64,000 nucleotides of DNA from Oasisia sp. SBJ-2009 (GCA_964017155.1 OZ024865.1:41265200-41329199), one strand, 5' to 3'. Counted from the stretch's first letter, positions 9,311-23,321 are shown. Notes: a model not told the origin generated them from the letters alone. A program made the numbers and translations.

Positions 9311-12300
9311 ACCATCATCAATCTTTTGCATTATTGTTTATTTTTAAGATTATAGGATTAGATTCCTGAATACATAGTTCAAATGAGGCATGGTTGGTGT
9401 TTTGGAGGTTTTTAGTACTGTGATAAAACAGTTACAACTGTGTAATACAAACAAATATTAGTTTGCAATTTTTTAAAGTAGACTTAATCTTATCAAACAG
9501 TTTTAGGTGTGTTCTTACAATTTTTATAGCACTGTGTGATGTGTCCCATTGTTAGGAATGCTCAAAACAGTACACTTCAGCTCCTCACAAACTTGTTCAC
9601 TGATACACCAATCTTGATTCATCTGCAGCTTGGAAGTATAAATTTAACCATGCTGCAATTAATTCAAACAGCCCGACCCACCACTATTTACATCCTGGTA
9701 TTGGTTGAACGAAGCCACTGACATTGTGAAGTACAGAAATGACAATTAAAAACCAGATGTGTTTGACTGTCTTAGCCTAGGTTTAGCATAGTTTTAACCA
9801 TGGTCATGGACATGGACATGGACACGGTCGACGGCACTAGCCGTGAGGCGTGACGGGCCCTGGGTCTGGGAAGCTGCGAGACGAGAGTGACTCTGAGATA
9901 TGACATGTGACAGATTGTGACAGCTTCTGCTGGTCTTGGACCTTGGTCTAGGCCGCTACCGCCAGTGGCTGGGTATCTAGAGGACAGAGTTTAGTCTTTA
10001 GAGTTGTGTTTTGATGTATCCATTACATCGCGGTTTGTTTACGTCACAAGCCTCAAGCCTCAACTCAAGGTGACAAGCAAATGTGAGCGGGATCCCCGTC
10101 AAGCCTTGCATTTTTGCCAATTGTGGCCAACAATGCCTGGTCAATGCATGTCACAATGGTAATCATAAATAATTATAATCATGCGAACGTTGACTAGATA
10201 ATGGTTAATAATGATATGTTTAGTTTACGAAGTAATTTACTACTGCGACATGACATGTCCTAGACCTAGTCTCGTCTCGACCTAGAGTAGAGGCTAGAGC
10301 AAATATTACTGCACACATTTGATATTTTACGTTTATCGACTTTCCCTTGGGTTTCCGTCATTAATACAATCTTCTGAAACCAGAATTTGAACAGAATATA
10401 TAACGAAAAGCACGTGTTGGGCAGCCATTTTTGGATCGCTTGATCAAGTTGATGTCGGCATTTGCTTGCCTAACCCCCGCCAAGGGCAAGGCTCAAGCAA
10501 CCTGGATACATCAGTTTAGACATTAGATGGGGAATTATTTTTTTGCCGCGTGTGCAACGCCATTCAGCAACACATCTCTAATATGCACTTATACATCACA
10601 ACATTTGTTATATTTAATATGGTACCTGTATATCCTAGGCTTGGTTCAAGCTATAGCTAACGAGTAATCCACATATCACGAGCTCTGTCACTGGCAATGG
10701 CGTCAGCGCCAGGCAGACGACACGTTGGACTTGAGTTTTGACACTCTTGGGTACGGGGACAGTTCATTACCTGGATGGCGCGTGCAGCCAGGACGCAAAC
10801 ATTGCAGTTAAAACGTCCCATTTGATCGGTTATAAATGTGACATTGGCTCTGCATAAAGATGAATATAAAAACGTTTCACTGCGTACTATTTCCGAACCC
10901 TCCATTTTTCGTGTTTTTCCCGTATGCAAATCAGCGGTTCGTGTTTGTGAGGAGAATGTTGTATTTCATCGGCGCGACGGATGTATTTCTTCTCCCATTT
11001 TAACCAAAAACTTAAATATTTTGAAGATTATTGTTGGTATTGGCAGAAGATGCGCATCGCTGTAGAAATATAAGAGAAAAGTGGAAGAACATTGTTTGCT
11101 GCTGAATAAAAATGAATTTGACGTGCATGAAAGAAGTCGATGTGGAAGGGATAAGGCCAAGGCAATTGCAAGTTTATTTGCTGGGCTCAGAAATAGGCGA
11201 CGCTAACCTTGAAACAGCCAAGACTATCCTCGCGTGCTAGAGGAAGCTGCAGCTGTTTACATCAGTACCAGTGATACTATCCTTGGCATATCCATGTGCA
11301 TACATTTCAGTCAATAAAATCGCTCACTAGTAGAGTGGTCGGCCTCTGATCATATTAGCCAATAATGTTTGCGCTATTTCAGCTACACGCCTATAGCATC
11401 TTCAATTTAGGGCGGGTATTTGCGCTGTTCCCATATGGCTGATGCAGTAGCAACTGGCGAAGTTAAGAGCTATAGGGGTCAGAGCACAGTTAGACTTTCT
11501 GGTCTAACCCATACGAATGTAGTACCTTAATAATTGTGTCATTTGAGATTTTGAAAAAATAAATTAATGTGAAATGAGTACCGTAGGACATACCAGTAGG
11601 TTAAGTGCTATAATATATCTGCAGTGCAATGACGCATGTTAGGCAGAGTGTTGTTGGCGTAGTGATTTTTAGCCATTTTTTCTTACATGACCCTGCGAAT
11701 GCAGAAAAACGTGCTCAGTTTGGTCAATATTGAGGGTCAGAACACATGCATGCATTTTAAGAGAGCCTGAGATATGCTTTTTTGACGAAATTTGATCAGC
11801 ATATCAGTGACATGACTGCAGTGATTGTGTTAAAATTTAATTTTTTTCTCAGGTCCAGTTTCCTTATAATCTGACAAAACGTTAACATGGCCGCCAATGG
11901 GAAAATCAACAGTGCTCTGTGCCCTATAATTTTATAGCTCGACTCCGCTCAATCCCACGGTTTGCGGAGACGATCAGCCAGGAAGTATAGCGCAGCGAGG
12001 ATGTTGAGGTGTGCCCAAATGTGCGCTATCATCTTGGTATATACGAAGTGGAATATTCTGCTGTATCACAAATAGCACCATTTTAACACAATATTTTGCT
12101 ACTGAAATATTTGTTTTTGCTAGCTAGTACAGCTGTTGCTGTGAACAGGCAACTGAACGCCAGCTGTTACCTTCTTGATATTCGTTGCGACCACAAACCA
12201 TAGGCCTGCCAATAATTAATACTGGCCCTTTCCTTAAAAGTGATGTTTAAAACCAAAGAGGCTTTACGATAACTTTCGGGGTATGTTCGTGTGACAGCAA

Positions 12301-12508
12301 ACTGTGATATTTTGTATACAAAAAAGTGTGTTGACTTAGCCTTAAGTTATGCCTTTACTCTTGGCGAACATTCACTAATGGAAAATAAAATGGTGCTGTT
12401 ATTCGCCATAATTACAATTGCGTTTTGTAGTATCACTAAACATATTGTTCTACCGGTCCATTGTTACTTAACAATGACAATATAAAGACACAAACAGACG
12501 CACGCAGC
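9311..12508. other. Long intergenic stretch, no supported gene
   Basis: Contains a short run of ATGGAC-type hexamers at about 9798-9828 and small unsupported open frames (10657-10929 minus, 10838-11065 plus). I see no domain, no ordered exons and no clear mobile-element ends. Confidence 0.5.
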
Positions 12509-12543
12509 ACGCGCGCGCGCGCGCGCGCACACACGCACGCACG

Positions 12544-12576
<33 letters not shown>
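12509..12576. repeat. Compound CG/CA microsatellite
   Basis: Alternating GC dinucleotides with ACGC interruptions, passing into (CA) units ending at about 12576. Confidence 0.95.
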
Positions 12577-12689
12577 CAAAACATGTAATACCATTTGAAA
12601 CCCCATAACTCATATTCCAACAAGTTGACATAGACATGCATAAATCCAAAGTCAAATGTCTTAACTGATAATGAAATCAATCACTCCCA

Positions 12690-13350
12690 GGTTCTAGCAG
12701 AAATGCTGGGATGTCAGTATGCTAATTTAACGAATTTTCCTGGACACTTATCTCAGTTCATAAAATAGATGCTGCGATAATTTCAGGAAACGTTCTGAAA
12801 ATAGTTGTTGGTTATGAAGTAACGTTAAAAAGACGTATGTAGGGAAATGAAACGGAGTCTCATCTCGCATTTATACAAATACACACATTCGGGCATGCAC
12901 ATTGCACAAACACGCGCAATCTCTTGAACACACGCATGTAAAGGTAAAGGTAAGTTCTTTCATAGCGCAGTATCCAGTCCTCATGACTGCAAATGCGCTT
13001 CACATTTTACGTCCATGGCAGATATGTTCAAGTAATGATCTTTCAACTGCGCTGGGAAGCATTCAGCCATATATAGAATATATTCTTCATGTAATCTACA
13101 CTGAGTCTTGCAAACATTCTGCCCGTTGAGATGTGTATATGAACTTCGCAGACTGATAGCTCACAGGGGATCCTCATCCAGTCGTTATACTCAACACCAC
13201 GAAGTCCGAAAAACACCAGGTCGATTAGTTCGGCGACAGGTGAGCAAGTTCAGCTCCAAATGTTTTCATCAGAATAGCGTATCCCAATCACGGTTTGAAG
13301 CTGAAGAGCACTCACCGCATACACATCCCGACCAGGACATTTGGTAAAGA
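12690..13350. repeat. Diverged segmental unit A (SINE-like module plus companion sequence)
   Basis: Begins with TTCTAGCAGAAATGCTGGGA and carries the module GGTAAGTTCTTT...ATAGCGCAGTAT...GCATTCAGCCAT at 12948-13070. It continues with a block (13098-13350) shared with 17812-18000. Units B (16295-16890) and C (18325-18925) are the same composite. Clearly homologous but well diverged, so an old multiplication. Confidence 0.8.
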
Positions 13351-14387
13351 GGACACCCCGACTGGGTCGCGTGCGCGGGGGGGGGGGCATCTTCACGGCG
13401 TGTGTGGGCGTGTAAACGGTTATGTCGTGTCGACACGGCGCTCGCCAGGATCAGAAGATTTATGTATGATCCAATGATGTAGCAATCAACGCTCGATTCC
13501 AGATACAACTTCGAATTTATTCATCGCAACGAATGCAGCATCATACAATCGACTAAACATACAGTGTATTGCTTTTGCAATACATAAGTACTACAATATA
13601 AACTCAAAGCTCTGCCCTCCCTACTTTTTCTTCGGGTCTTTACAAAACCTCTACACTTTGACCTGTTTTAAAAGTAGCCGCAAAATTTAGAAGTTCATGA
13701 TGAAAATAGGAGCATCAGTCTCATATTATAATAGTGAATTTGAAACGCCAAAATGGTAGACCGTAACGCATGTTCGAACGCGTTCGGTCTCCCTGTATCT
13801 CCCAAAAATCTCCCTATTTCAATGCTCAAATCTATCCCAAGTATCCCTGCTTCTTTCTCACTGCACATGCGTAGCCATGACCGCTTGTAACGATAATTCA
13901 CGTATTGTCCTTTAAAGGTTAACAGTTATCCCAGATTGCTCTGCTTCCCGCAGATCCGTAGTTAAACTGTTCACGTATAACCGTGACCGTTTACAAATGT
14001 CGGCCCTACGTAAGTTATTCGTTCTCCCAGGGTGCTCCAGGGTGGGGCAGACCACCCTTCTGAGCAATTAATCATATACAAGGTTGCACGAACTGGGTAC
14101 CAGTCGCTATTCTCTCCGTTTTATAAACACTTCTGTCTCCCTAATGTGAAACTTGTTTTCTTAGTACACGGGCGTCAACCCGTTCCCTGTTTGTCTGAGT
14201 AGAGTGTTTCCTTATGTCTAACGTGCTAGTCTACGATTATATAAAGTGTCTTTCTACATGTCTAGTAGCCAGTACAAGTAGCCAGTACATTGATTATATA
14301 ATTAATATGATTAAATATTCAAAGCTAAGCAGTGCATTATGATTATATATGATTAAATATTAAAAGCTAAGCGGTGATTCTTTACAA
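13351..14387. other. Non-repetitive DNA interrupting unit A, no supported gene
   Basis: Includes a run of ten or more G at about 13377-13387. The companion block resumes at 14388. It may be inserted DNA relative to unit C, where the block is continuous. Confidence 0.4.
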
Positions 14388-14840
14388 TTTGGGTGTTTTG
14401 GTGGTCGCCACGAACAGGCACTAAATGCATTACCTCCACCGCAGCGACGCCGTCTTGTCTCCCGATTTTAAAATCTGACGAGCGAGAAACTGTAAACGGC
14501 ACCGCGAAAAATGTCAACACCTCCCAGTCCGATAGGTAACCTAGGTAAGTTCTTATAAATTATAGCGCAGTATGTACAGTTCTTTGGAATGCCAAAGCGC
14601 TCTACACTTTTCTTCCATGGCAGACCTGTTCCATCAAGCACCATCTCAACTTGGCTAGAAAACATTCAGCCACGCACACATTAATGCGCGAAGGCTGCTC
14701 ATACACATAAACACCACTGACGACACCACTGTGAACAACAGCAATGTAGGATGAAATAACATGCTTTTATTGGCATCCCAGTTCCCCAAAACTCTACTTT
14801 CACCGGTAAAAGACAAGTGTTGTAAAACGATAAATACACG
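14388..14840. repeat. Diverged unit carrying the SINE-like module and the array-seeding tail
   Basis: GTGTTTTGGTGGTCGCCACG at 14390 matches GTGTTTTGGAGGTCGCCACG at 18005. It is followed by the GTAAGTTCTTATAAATTATA...ATAGCGCAG module (14545) and the end motif CACCGGTAAAAGACAAGTGT at about 14802. The same end motif occurs at about 16830 and 18880, each time followed by an ACGCACGAACG-like tail. Here the tail has expanded. Confidence 0.8.
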
Positions 14841-15680
14841 CAAGAACGCGCACGCAAGAACGCGCACGCAAGAACGCGCACGCAAGAACGCGCACGCAAG
14901 AACGCGCACGCAAGAACGCGCACGCAAGAACGCGCACGCAAGAACGCGCACGCAAGAACGCGCACGCAAGAACGCGCACGCAAGAACGCGCACGCAAGAA
15001 CGCGCACGCAAGAACGCGCACGCAAGAACGCGCACGCAAGAACGCGCACGCAAGAACGCGCACGCAAGAACGCGCACGCAAGAACGCGCACGCAAGAACG
15101 CGCACGCAAGAACGCGCACGCAAGAACGCGCACGCAAGAACGCGCACACAAGAACGCGCACGCAAGAACGCGCACGCAAGAACGCGCACGCAAGAACGCG
15201 CACGCAAGAACGCGCACGCAAGAACGCGCACGCAAGAACGCGCACGCAAGAACGCGCACGCAAGAACGCGCACGCAAGAACGCGCACGCAAGAACGCGCA
15301 CGCAAGAACGCGCACGCAAGAACGCGCACGCAAGAACGCGCACGCAAGAACGCGCACGCAAGAACGCGCACGCAAGAACGCGCACGCAAGAACGCGCACG
15401 CAAGAACGAGCACGCAAGAACGCGCACGCAAGAACGCGCACGCAAGAACGCGCACGCAAGAACGCGCACGCAAGAACGCGCACGCAAGAACGCGCACGCA
15501 AGAACGCGCACGCAAGAACGCGCACGCAAGAACGCGCACGCAAGGACGCGCACGCAAGGACGCGCACGCAAGGACGCGCACGCAAGGACGCGCACGCAAG
15601 GACGCGCACGCAAGAACGCGCACGCAAGAACGCGCACGCAAGAACTAGCACGCAAGAACGCGCACGCAAGAACGCGCACG
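14835..15680. repeat. 14-bp satellite (CGCGCACGCAAGAA), about 60 copies
   Basis: Very regular tandem array. Variants are localised: five adjacent units with AAGGACGC (about 15541-15610), one GCACAC unit near 15147, one AACGAGCAC near 15408 and one AACTAGCAC near 15644. All frames on both strands stay open because the unit contains no stop in any register; the resulting proteins of up to about 460 residues are artefacts. Strikingly CpG-rich for animal DNA. Confidence 0.97.
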
Positions 15681-15738
15681 CGCACGCGCACGCGCACGCG
15701 AACGCGAACGCGCACGCGCACGCGCACGCGCACGCGCA

Positions 15739-15769
<31 letters not shown>

Positions 15770-16098
15770 GCGAACGCGAACGCGAACGCGAACGCGAACG
15801 CGAACGCGAACGCGAACGCGAACGCGAACGCGAACGCGAACGCGAACGCGAACGCGAACGCGAACGCGAACGCGAACGCGAACGCGAACGCGAACGCGAA
15901 CGCGAACGCGAACGCGAACGCGAACGCGAACGCGAACGCGAACGCGAACGCGAACGCGAACGCGAACGCGAACGCGAACGCGAACGCGAACGCGAACGCG
16001 AACGCGAACGCGAACGCGAACGCGAACGCGAACGCGAACGCGAACGCGAACGCGAACGCGAACGCGAACGCGAACGCGAACGCGAACGCGCACGCGAA
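15681..16098. repeat. 6-bp array (GCACGC then GAACGC), about 69 copies
   Basis: Directly joined to the 14-bp array. A short mixed section of GCACGC and GAACGC (15681-15745) passes into a pure GAACGC array of nearly 60 units. It ends with CGCACGCGAACC at the start of the next duplicated block (CAGTCCGATAGGTGACCTAT at 16100). Confidence 0.97.
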
Positions 16099-16900
16099 CC
16101 AGTCCGATAGGTGACCTATCGTGTCCTGCTGAAGTTACGCCTCAGTCCTCCCAATTTTAGGTATGACCCCCCTTCATAGGACTACGCAACTGTTTTTATG
16201 TAGCAAGCGGCCAAACCGTGACCGATGTCGGTGAGTTTTGTTTGTATTGGTGCAAGTATCATTTATTTCGTCATGTCATCGCGATGAATTCTTCTCTGGC
16301 TCTAGCAGAAATTATGGGATGTCAGGACAGAAAATGGTTTCTTGGGAAATGTGGTGTGATAATTTAACAAATATTCCTGGGCACATTTGTCAGTCCATTA
16401 TATAGATGCAGTGATACTTTTAGGAAATGTTCTGAACTTATTTTCTGGTTATGAAGGATAGTTGATATACACGTATGTAGGGTGAGCGTGTGCAAACACG
16501 CCCACTCTTTTGTATACATGCATGTATAAGTAAAGGTAAGTTCTTATAAATTATAGCGCAGTATTCAGTTCTCTGGAATGCCTAAGCGCTCCACACTTTA
16601 CTTCCCTAGTAGACCTGTGCAATCAAGCACCATCTCAACATGCCCAATAAAGCATTCAGCCACGCGGCAATTAATGCGCGAAGACTGCTCATACACATAA
16701 ACCCCACTCTCTATACCCTTGCAGTCCTATATACAACTGTATGAACTAGAGCAATGTAGGATGAAATAATTTCACTCTGAAATGTGTCCGTCTTTTGACT
16801 GACGGGATAGTTTCCTAAAGCGCTGCTTTCACCGGTAAAAGACAAGTGTTGTAAGAAGACAAATTCACGCACGAACACCCACGCGAATGCATATGCGAAC
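16099..16900. repeat. Diverged segmental unit B
   Basis: CAGTCCGATAGGTGACCTAT is shared with 18136 and, in part, with 14525. It is followed by TCTAGCAGAAATTATGGGAT (16303), the ATAGCGCAGTATTCAG module (16553) and the CACCGGTAAAAGACAAGTGT end (about 16830). The tail after the end motif (ACGCACGAACACCCACGCGA) was not expanded here. Confidence 0.8.
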
Positions 16901-17811
16901 GCATGCACACCACACAGGAAACTAAAAATTGGCGCATGCTTATAACAAGACAACGTTGTCAGGAAGTTGCGCGTTGCGCAGCTGCAGGTTCGCACAATTA
17001 GTGGTCACGTGATTGCTGTTTCCGCCCAACAACGAGCAATGTATAACCTGAATGCGAAGTCGAAGTGGATTTGCGGAAGGTTGGTTGTTTTCATTTCTTC
17101 GTCATTTTCTCCTTCGTCGTCTTTATTGGTTCGTTCCTGATACAATTATCATTTATTCGTTTCAATGTTATTGTAGTAATCGGCCACGATGATATCGAGA
17201 TATGGACTACGATCTCTACAACGCGTGCGGCACGGCCATCGGATTGGAATTCGAAGAGGCTTTCTTACCGAACGTCGATCGAACAAGAAGGGATTTCACA
17301 TTCGGATCAAACTGAGGAAACGGCTGTTACGCCTAACTGACTGACTTTATTCGTAATTATCGAACTTTTAACGTTAGCGTATTCCGAGGTGTAGATTGTT
17401 GCAATTTATTTTAGGTAACCACGCTCGGGAGGAGAGTAAACTCGTTTCGCTGTTGAAGCATTGGAAAATCACACCTCCTCCTCCCTGAAAGGGGTTTGAG
17501 GTTGGGTGGCCGGCTTGCAGATTCCTTCCATGGCTTACCCGCCGTCTTCATCTGTCAGTTATTTTAATAAGATATTGTTGATATCTTATCAAAATTACTG
17601 ATTAACTGGTGACGGTGCATTTCTCGTCATTCGATGTATCATTTCTTTATGTAATGAAACTAAGAAATCAAAGAAATTATGTATTTTTTAGAAGCGTTGT
17701 GTAAGCGAACGAAATGTGTGTAGACTTATAGATTATAGACACGAGCGAAATGACGAATCCCCAAATGCACCATGACAAACATTACACAGGAATGCAATAT
17801 ATTCTGAGTTT
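16901..17811. other. Intergenic; contains a small inverted-repeat element candidate
   Basis: GGTGCATTTCTCGTCATTCG at 17614 has a related inverted partner at 17746-17771, so 17614-17771 may be a MITE of about 160 bp. A 9-bp stem hairpin (ATAAGATAT/ATATCTTAT) lies at about 17570-17592. The open frame at 17065-17340 has no recognisable domain. Confidence 0.35.
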
Positions 17812-18930
17812 TGCAAACAGTCTGCCGTTTGAGATGTGTGTAAGTACTTCGCAGAGTGAACGCTCCCCGTTAATCCTCATCCATACGTTATATTCAACAC
17901 CAAGTTAAGCTCGAAATGTTTTTTTTAATCAGAATAGCGTATCCGATACAAGCTTTGACATTGAAGTGCCTCCAACGCATATACGTCCAGCCATGGACAT
18001 TCACGTGTTTTGGAGGTCGCCACGAACAGGTAGTAAATGCGTTACCTTCTGCGCCGTGTCTCCGTCTAGTCTCCCGATTTTTAAATCTGACGAGCGAGAA
18101 ACTAAACGTCGCCGCGAAAAATGTCAACACCTCCCAGTCCGATAGGTGACCTATCATGTCCTGCTGAAGTTACACCTCAACCCTCCCAATTTATGGTATG
18201 TTGTTTTTGTGTAGCCCGCGGAGTATCACAGCTGCCAAACCGTGGCCGATGTCTGTGAGTTTTCTTTGTATTGATACAGGTGTCTTTTATTTGGTGATGT
18301 CATCACGATGATTTCATCTGTGGTTCTAGCAGAAAGTGTGGGATGTCAGGGTGGAAAATGCTTTCTTGGAAAATGTTGTACGGTAAAATAAAATATTTCC
18401 TCGGCACATTTGTCAGTCAATTATATAGATGCAGTGACAAGTTTAGGAAATGTTCTGAAAATATATTCTGGTTATGGAGGATAATTGAAATAGACGTATG
18501 TAGGTAAATCGAAAGTGGTCTCAGCCCGTATTTGTTCCTTAGACTCATGCACACTCAGGTGGGCGGGACCAAACACACGCACTCTCTTGTACACATGCAT
18601 GTAGAGGTAAAGGTAAGTTTTATAAATAATAGCGCACTATCCAGTGCTCTGGAATGCCAAAGAGCTCCACACTTTACTACCCTGGCAAACTTTTTCAATC
18701 AAGCACTATCTCAACTTGGCTAGAAAGCATTCAGCCACGCGGCAATTAATGCGCGAAGGCTGGTCATACACATAAACACCAGCTGAGTGAACTGGAGCAA
18801 TGTAGAGTGAAAAAACTTCGTTCTGATTTTTTCCTTAATTTACTGAGTGATACGTTCCCAAAACTCTACTTTCACCGGTGAAAGGCAAGTGTTGTGACAA
18901 CTCAAATTAACGCACGAACGTACACGCGAA
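17812..18930. repeat. Diverged segmental unit C (most complete copy)
   Basis: The full order is visible: GCAAACAGTCTGCCGTTTGA block (17812), GTGTTTTGGAGGTCGCCACG (18005), AAAATGTCAACACCTCCCAG (about 18117), TTCTAGCAGAAAGTGTGGGA (18324), AGGTAAGTTTTATAAATAAT...AGCGCACTATCC module (18613) and the CACCGGTGAAAGGCAAGTGT end (18880). The tail is ACGCACGAACGTACACGCGA, unexpanded. Confidence 0.8.
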
Positions 18931-19097
18931 CATACACACACGCATGAATCGTATACATTTGCGATTTATATCCGTGGTGGTTTTTCTTTGTTTTGGTACA
19001 GTTGTCCTTTAATGTGATGTTAACATTTCACTGTTTATATTTACGATTTGCTCATTATAATATTTCCTTGTGTGATGGGTCCGCCTCATTTGCTACG

Positions 19098-19588
<491 letters not shown>

Positions 19589-22040
19589 CATAATGACGTG
19601 TGGGTTGTGTTGATTTTGTATGACATGAAACTCGCAGTTCTTCCCTTTGTCTTTGATATTTAGAACTCCAGACATAGGGTTGTTTAAATTGCGGTTAATT
19701 GACAAGGTCATAGATTTTAAAAAATCACCTATAATTTCTTGGTGTCGCCGGCGCCGGCATCAGTGACGTATTTTCAGACGAGGAATAATTTCCCAAATAC
19801 AGAGTATGTTTTCATCAAGTTATATTACGCGCCCTAGCTTTGTCCTGGAATAAGGTTATCCACATTTACGCGTGTTTGTTTACAAACAGACGTCTGTCGT
19901 ACAGAAACAACGCACGCGCCTAGCGACTCCCTCGCGCGCGCCAGGGGTCGCTGCTGTTGATCACGTCAGCGCGAGGAAGTGTGTTCTATTTATAGCTGTG
20001 GTGCCCCGCGCCATTATTAGACTGAGATCTGTACAGCATGTCTCACATTATCTGGTTTTATCACAAAGTGGCTATATGACCAGAAGAAAACCTGACTGAA
20101 ACTTCAGGATACATAATCCGAGTGTGTGATTCCGTCATCAAAATCATGACATAAGGCGTCGCAATTTATAGCTTTACGGTTTTGAGTATTGTTTGACATC
20201 AAGACTCTCGTTGAAGCCAGGCGAATGGGAAGGTATGCTGACAGTGATTGACAGTGACAGGTACGGTATATAGGTACACCAGGGCACAAATCGCGTGTTC
20301 TATAGCTTTTTTGCCGTTATGACAAAAACAGAACTGAAAAGCAATCTTCCTTAATATATCTATCACTATGAGCTAAATATGTTATACACAATCTGTTTTT
20401 TTAATACTTTTTTGTACTTTTTGTATAGCAATCAAAATTACTAGCCACACAGGCCCCCAACAACTTTTTTAAGAACTACTCATATATGTGTGGAAGAATG
20501 TGCTTTCATTGTATTTATCTAGTTTAGATGTTGGTTTTAGAGGCAAAAATGCATGCACAACAACAATTGTTTTAACTCATTTGTAAAACTGTTTGTTTTG
20601 TGTGTGGCGCACATACAAAACAAACAGCTCTTTAAATCATTTACCACACATATCTGAAAGACTGGTATCATAGGAGCTGTAGGTTTTATGTTTAAATGGG
20701 TTAATTTAGCAGTGGTCTGCACATGAGTCATGTCATATTTGTACTGCAACAAATGTCTAAATTTGAACATTTGAAATCAATACAGTTTACCTAGGCTGCT
20801 CCATGTATTTGTTTACATATTTTCTTATGGATGATAACAAAACTGGAATGCATTAGTTAACCATATTTAGTCACCCACCAAACTCATACATATTCTCATT
20901 TGTCTTGAGTGGGTTTGTTTTATATTATGAACTGTGTCGATGACAGATAAGTTACAACCAGGATTCTAGTTAGAGGAGTCAACATGGAGGGACATTTACA
21001 AATTCTTGACATGCCTACATTGACACTAAAATGCATAGTATATTTATAATTTGTGATGTGATATGTGCTTACTTGGGGAGGAGATTCATGTTTAGAGTAT
21101 TTGATTGGTTCACTTTTTGCTAAATCCATTTTCTGGAATCTGTTAACAACAAAAATGATTAACTCAAATGCAGTGACAATGGAATGCATTCTTTTTCACA
21201 ATTAATTCTACAAGATGGAATCAACCACTTGTTACGAAGTGAACGAATCTATTGTATTATATTATAGCATTATGAACACTGCCGGCCACCTGCACTGTTT
21301 GATCACATAAACCATTCAACAGTCACACAGCATATGAGTTATCTGACATGTACACTTTTAATGTATTGATACAACAACATCAGCAATGTGTATACATTTT
21401 GATACCAATTACAAGACTGTGTTCCAAATTCTGTCACATCAGAATGCATTCAAAATCCAAAGTTTAATTCTCCTCCCATCTGGAAGACAGCTTCACAGGG
21501 TGACATAACTCACTGACTGGCATACTTATCATCTGGCAATTATAACTGCTCCATCAAATGATCAAATTAATTATTGTGATAACATTTTCTAAAACTATAG
21601 ACACCTTTCATAAGAAATTGAAAATACAGTTGTTTGTAAATGCTTTTCCACCATGGAATGCCACCAGTTACATTCTCCAATGACGACTTGTGCCTGTCCC
21701 CGTGTAGGACTAGCTCAATGGTTTTGTCTGTTGCACCTCTGAGCTGGAATATTGTTAAGGATTTAGGCACTATAGAAGTTTCACAGTTAATATTATTATT
21801 GTTATCATTATCAGATGCTGTCAAATATAAAAAGTCCAGAAACATAAAAAAACCATTGATCAACTGGTTGACCAATAGCATATATATTGGTAGAGATTAT
21901 TTATGTCATTTTATCAGAACAAAGTTTTGATATCCTTGAATGTTGTGTATGGCTCAATCTACTTCAATGCAACAGCACAGGTTTCTCATGTAATTACCGG
22001 TACATCTGTAGTCACTTTTCAGTTGACAACAACTTGTACT
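19589..22040. other. Intergenic, no supported gene
   Basis: A relatively GC-rich part with CpGs lies at about 19730-20010 (including the palindrome GCCGGCGCCGGC at about 19747). The rest is AT-rich. At about 21590-21770 the plus strand reads DTFHKKLKIQLF and VLSVAPLSWNIVKDLGT, which faintly recall LINE C-termini but in the wrong order; I do not call them. Confidence 0.45.
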
Positions 22041-22045
22041 TTGGC

Positions 22046-22306
<261 letters not shown>

Positions 22307-22711
22307 ATGCCTACAATTTTCTGTGCTGTACTTCATCTGAAACCTAAAATTCAAATAAAATCATTACTTTGAAAAACACCAAAACCATCAAATAGAATAC
22401 AAAAACGCAACACAACACCAAAATAAGGAACAACAAATTGGACATGCATGAATTTTATTTAGGAACACAGTGATAGACGTTTTATGTTAACATACTGGCA
22501 ATCTCTCTAACAATTAACACCATTCACCTATGGGTATTCCCCTCGAGTGACAATAATTACCAATATATTTTCAAATATGCACATCAACAACAGCAACCAG
22601 GAAGCACGATTTTTTTTGCCAGGCATCTTTTAGAATGTTTTGATTTGGCTGGTCTATTTTCAGAAATACTAGATTTAAATAATATTTTTACTACTTTGTT
22701 TAAAAAAATAG

Positions 22712-22766
22712 AAGGTAGGTGGGCAGGCGGGTGGGTAGGTGGGCAGGCGGGTGGGCGGTCGGGCGA
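22712..22766. repeat. G-rich tandem repeat with quadruplex potential
   Basis: Iterated GTGGGCAGGCGG / GTGGGTAG units give multiple closely spaced GG and GGG runs on the plus strand. Confidence 0.7.
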
Positions 22767-23321
22767 ATTATTTACGAGTTACGTATGTGTTATATATTTA
22801 TATTTTGACCAATGAATAAACAAAAACAAGGCTTAAAACAGGTCTATGATTCACTCAAAGGACTGATTACCGACTGCTTGCACACCTCCAAGGCAGCCTG
22901 CTAAGTAGTTTGGGTATTAAGTCTGTGACTTCATGTTTTAAGGCTATAACATTATACATGCCCCTTTCAACACACCATGATGATACAGTGAATGAGGTGG
23001 GAAATTAGTTATGAGGAATATTACAACAATATATTAGATTTTAGACAATTACATAAGAACAGGCATCACAAGATGAGTAAGTGCCAGTCAACCATGACGT
23101 TTGCTAGTCATATTCAGCCAAGGGTGACCATTCTGGCAAGTATTGACTACCCAGGGGGTACCAGTGGCATATGTAGGGTGCAGCCTACAAGAAGAGGGCA
23201 GCGAGGCGGAACGTGTCTGCACAGACCAGCTGCAGTTGTCTGTATTCAGAAGCAACCTTTGTGCCAGTTGTGTGACCATCCTCCCCCCTCAAACACTCCT
23301 TGATGTACTGGGATGACACAA

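Noticed and set aside
14835..15680. CRISPR array
   Set aside because: A 14-bp unit without spacers in eukaryotic DNA. The same applies to the 37-bp array at 6543 and the 17-bp array at 38907.
14655..16093. Open frames of up to about 460 codons encoding Arg-Val, ARTRTQERARKNAH and CVRVLACAFLRARS repeats
   Set aside because: They are translations of stop-free 14-bp and 6-bp arrays and are open in all frames on both strands.
17065..17340. Membrane-like open frame beginning MDLRKVGCFHFFVIFSFVVF
   Set aside because: No conserved domain, no partner exon, and length within chance expectation.
21590..21770. LINE C-terminus fragments
   Set aside because: The two short similarities occur in the reverse of the normal order and are too short to trust.
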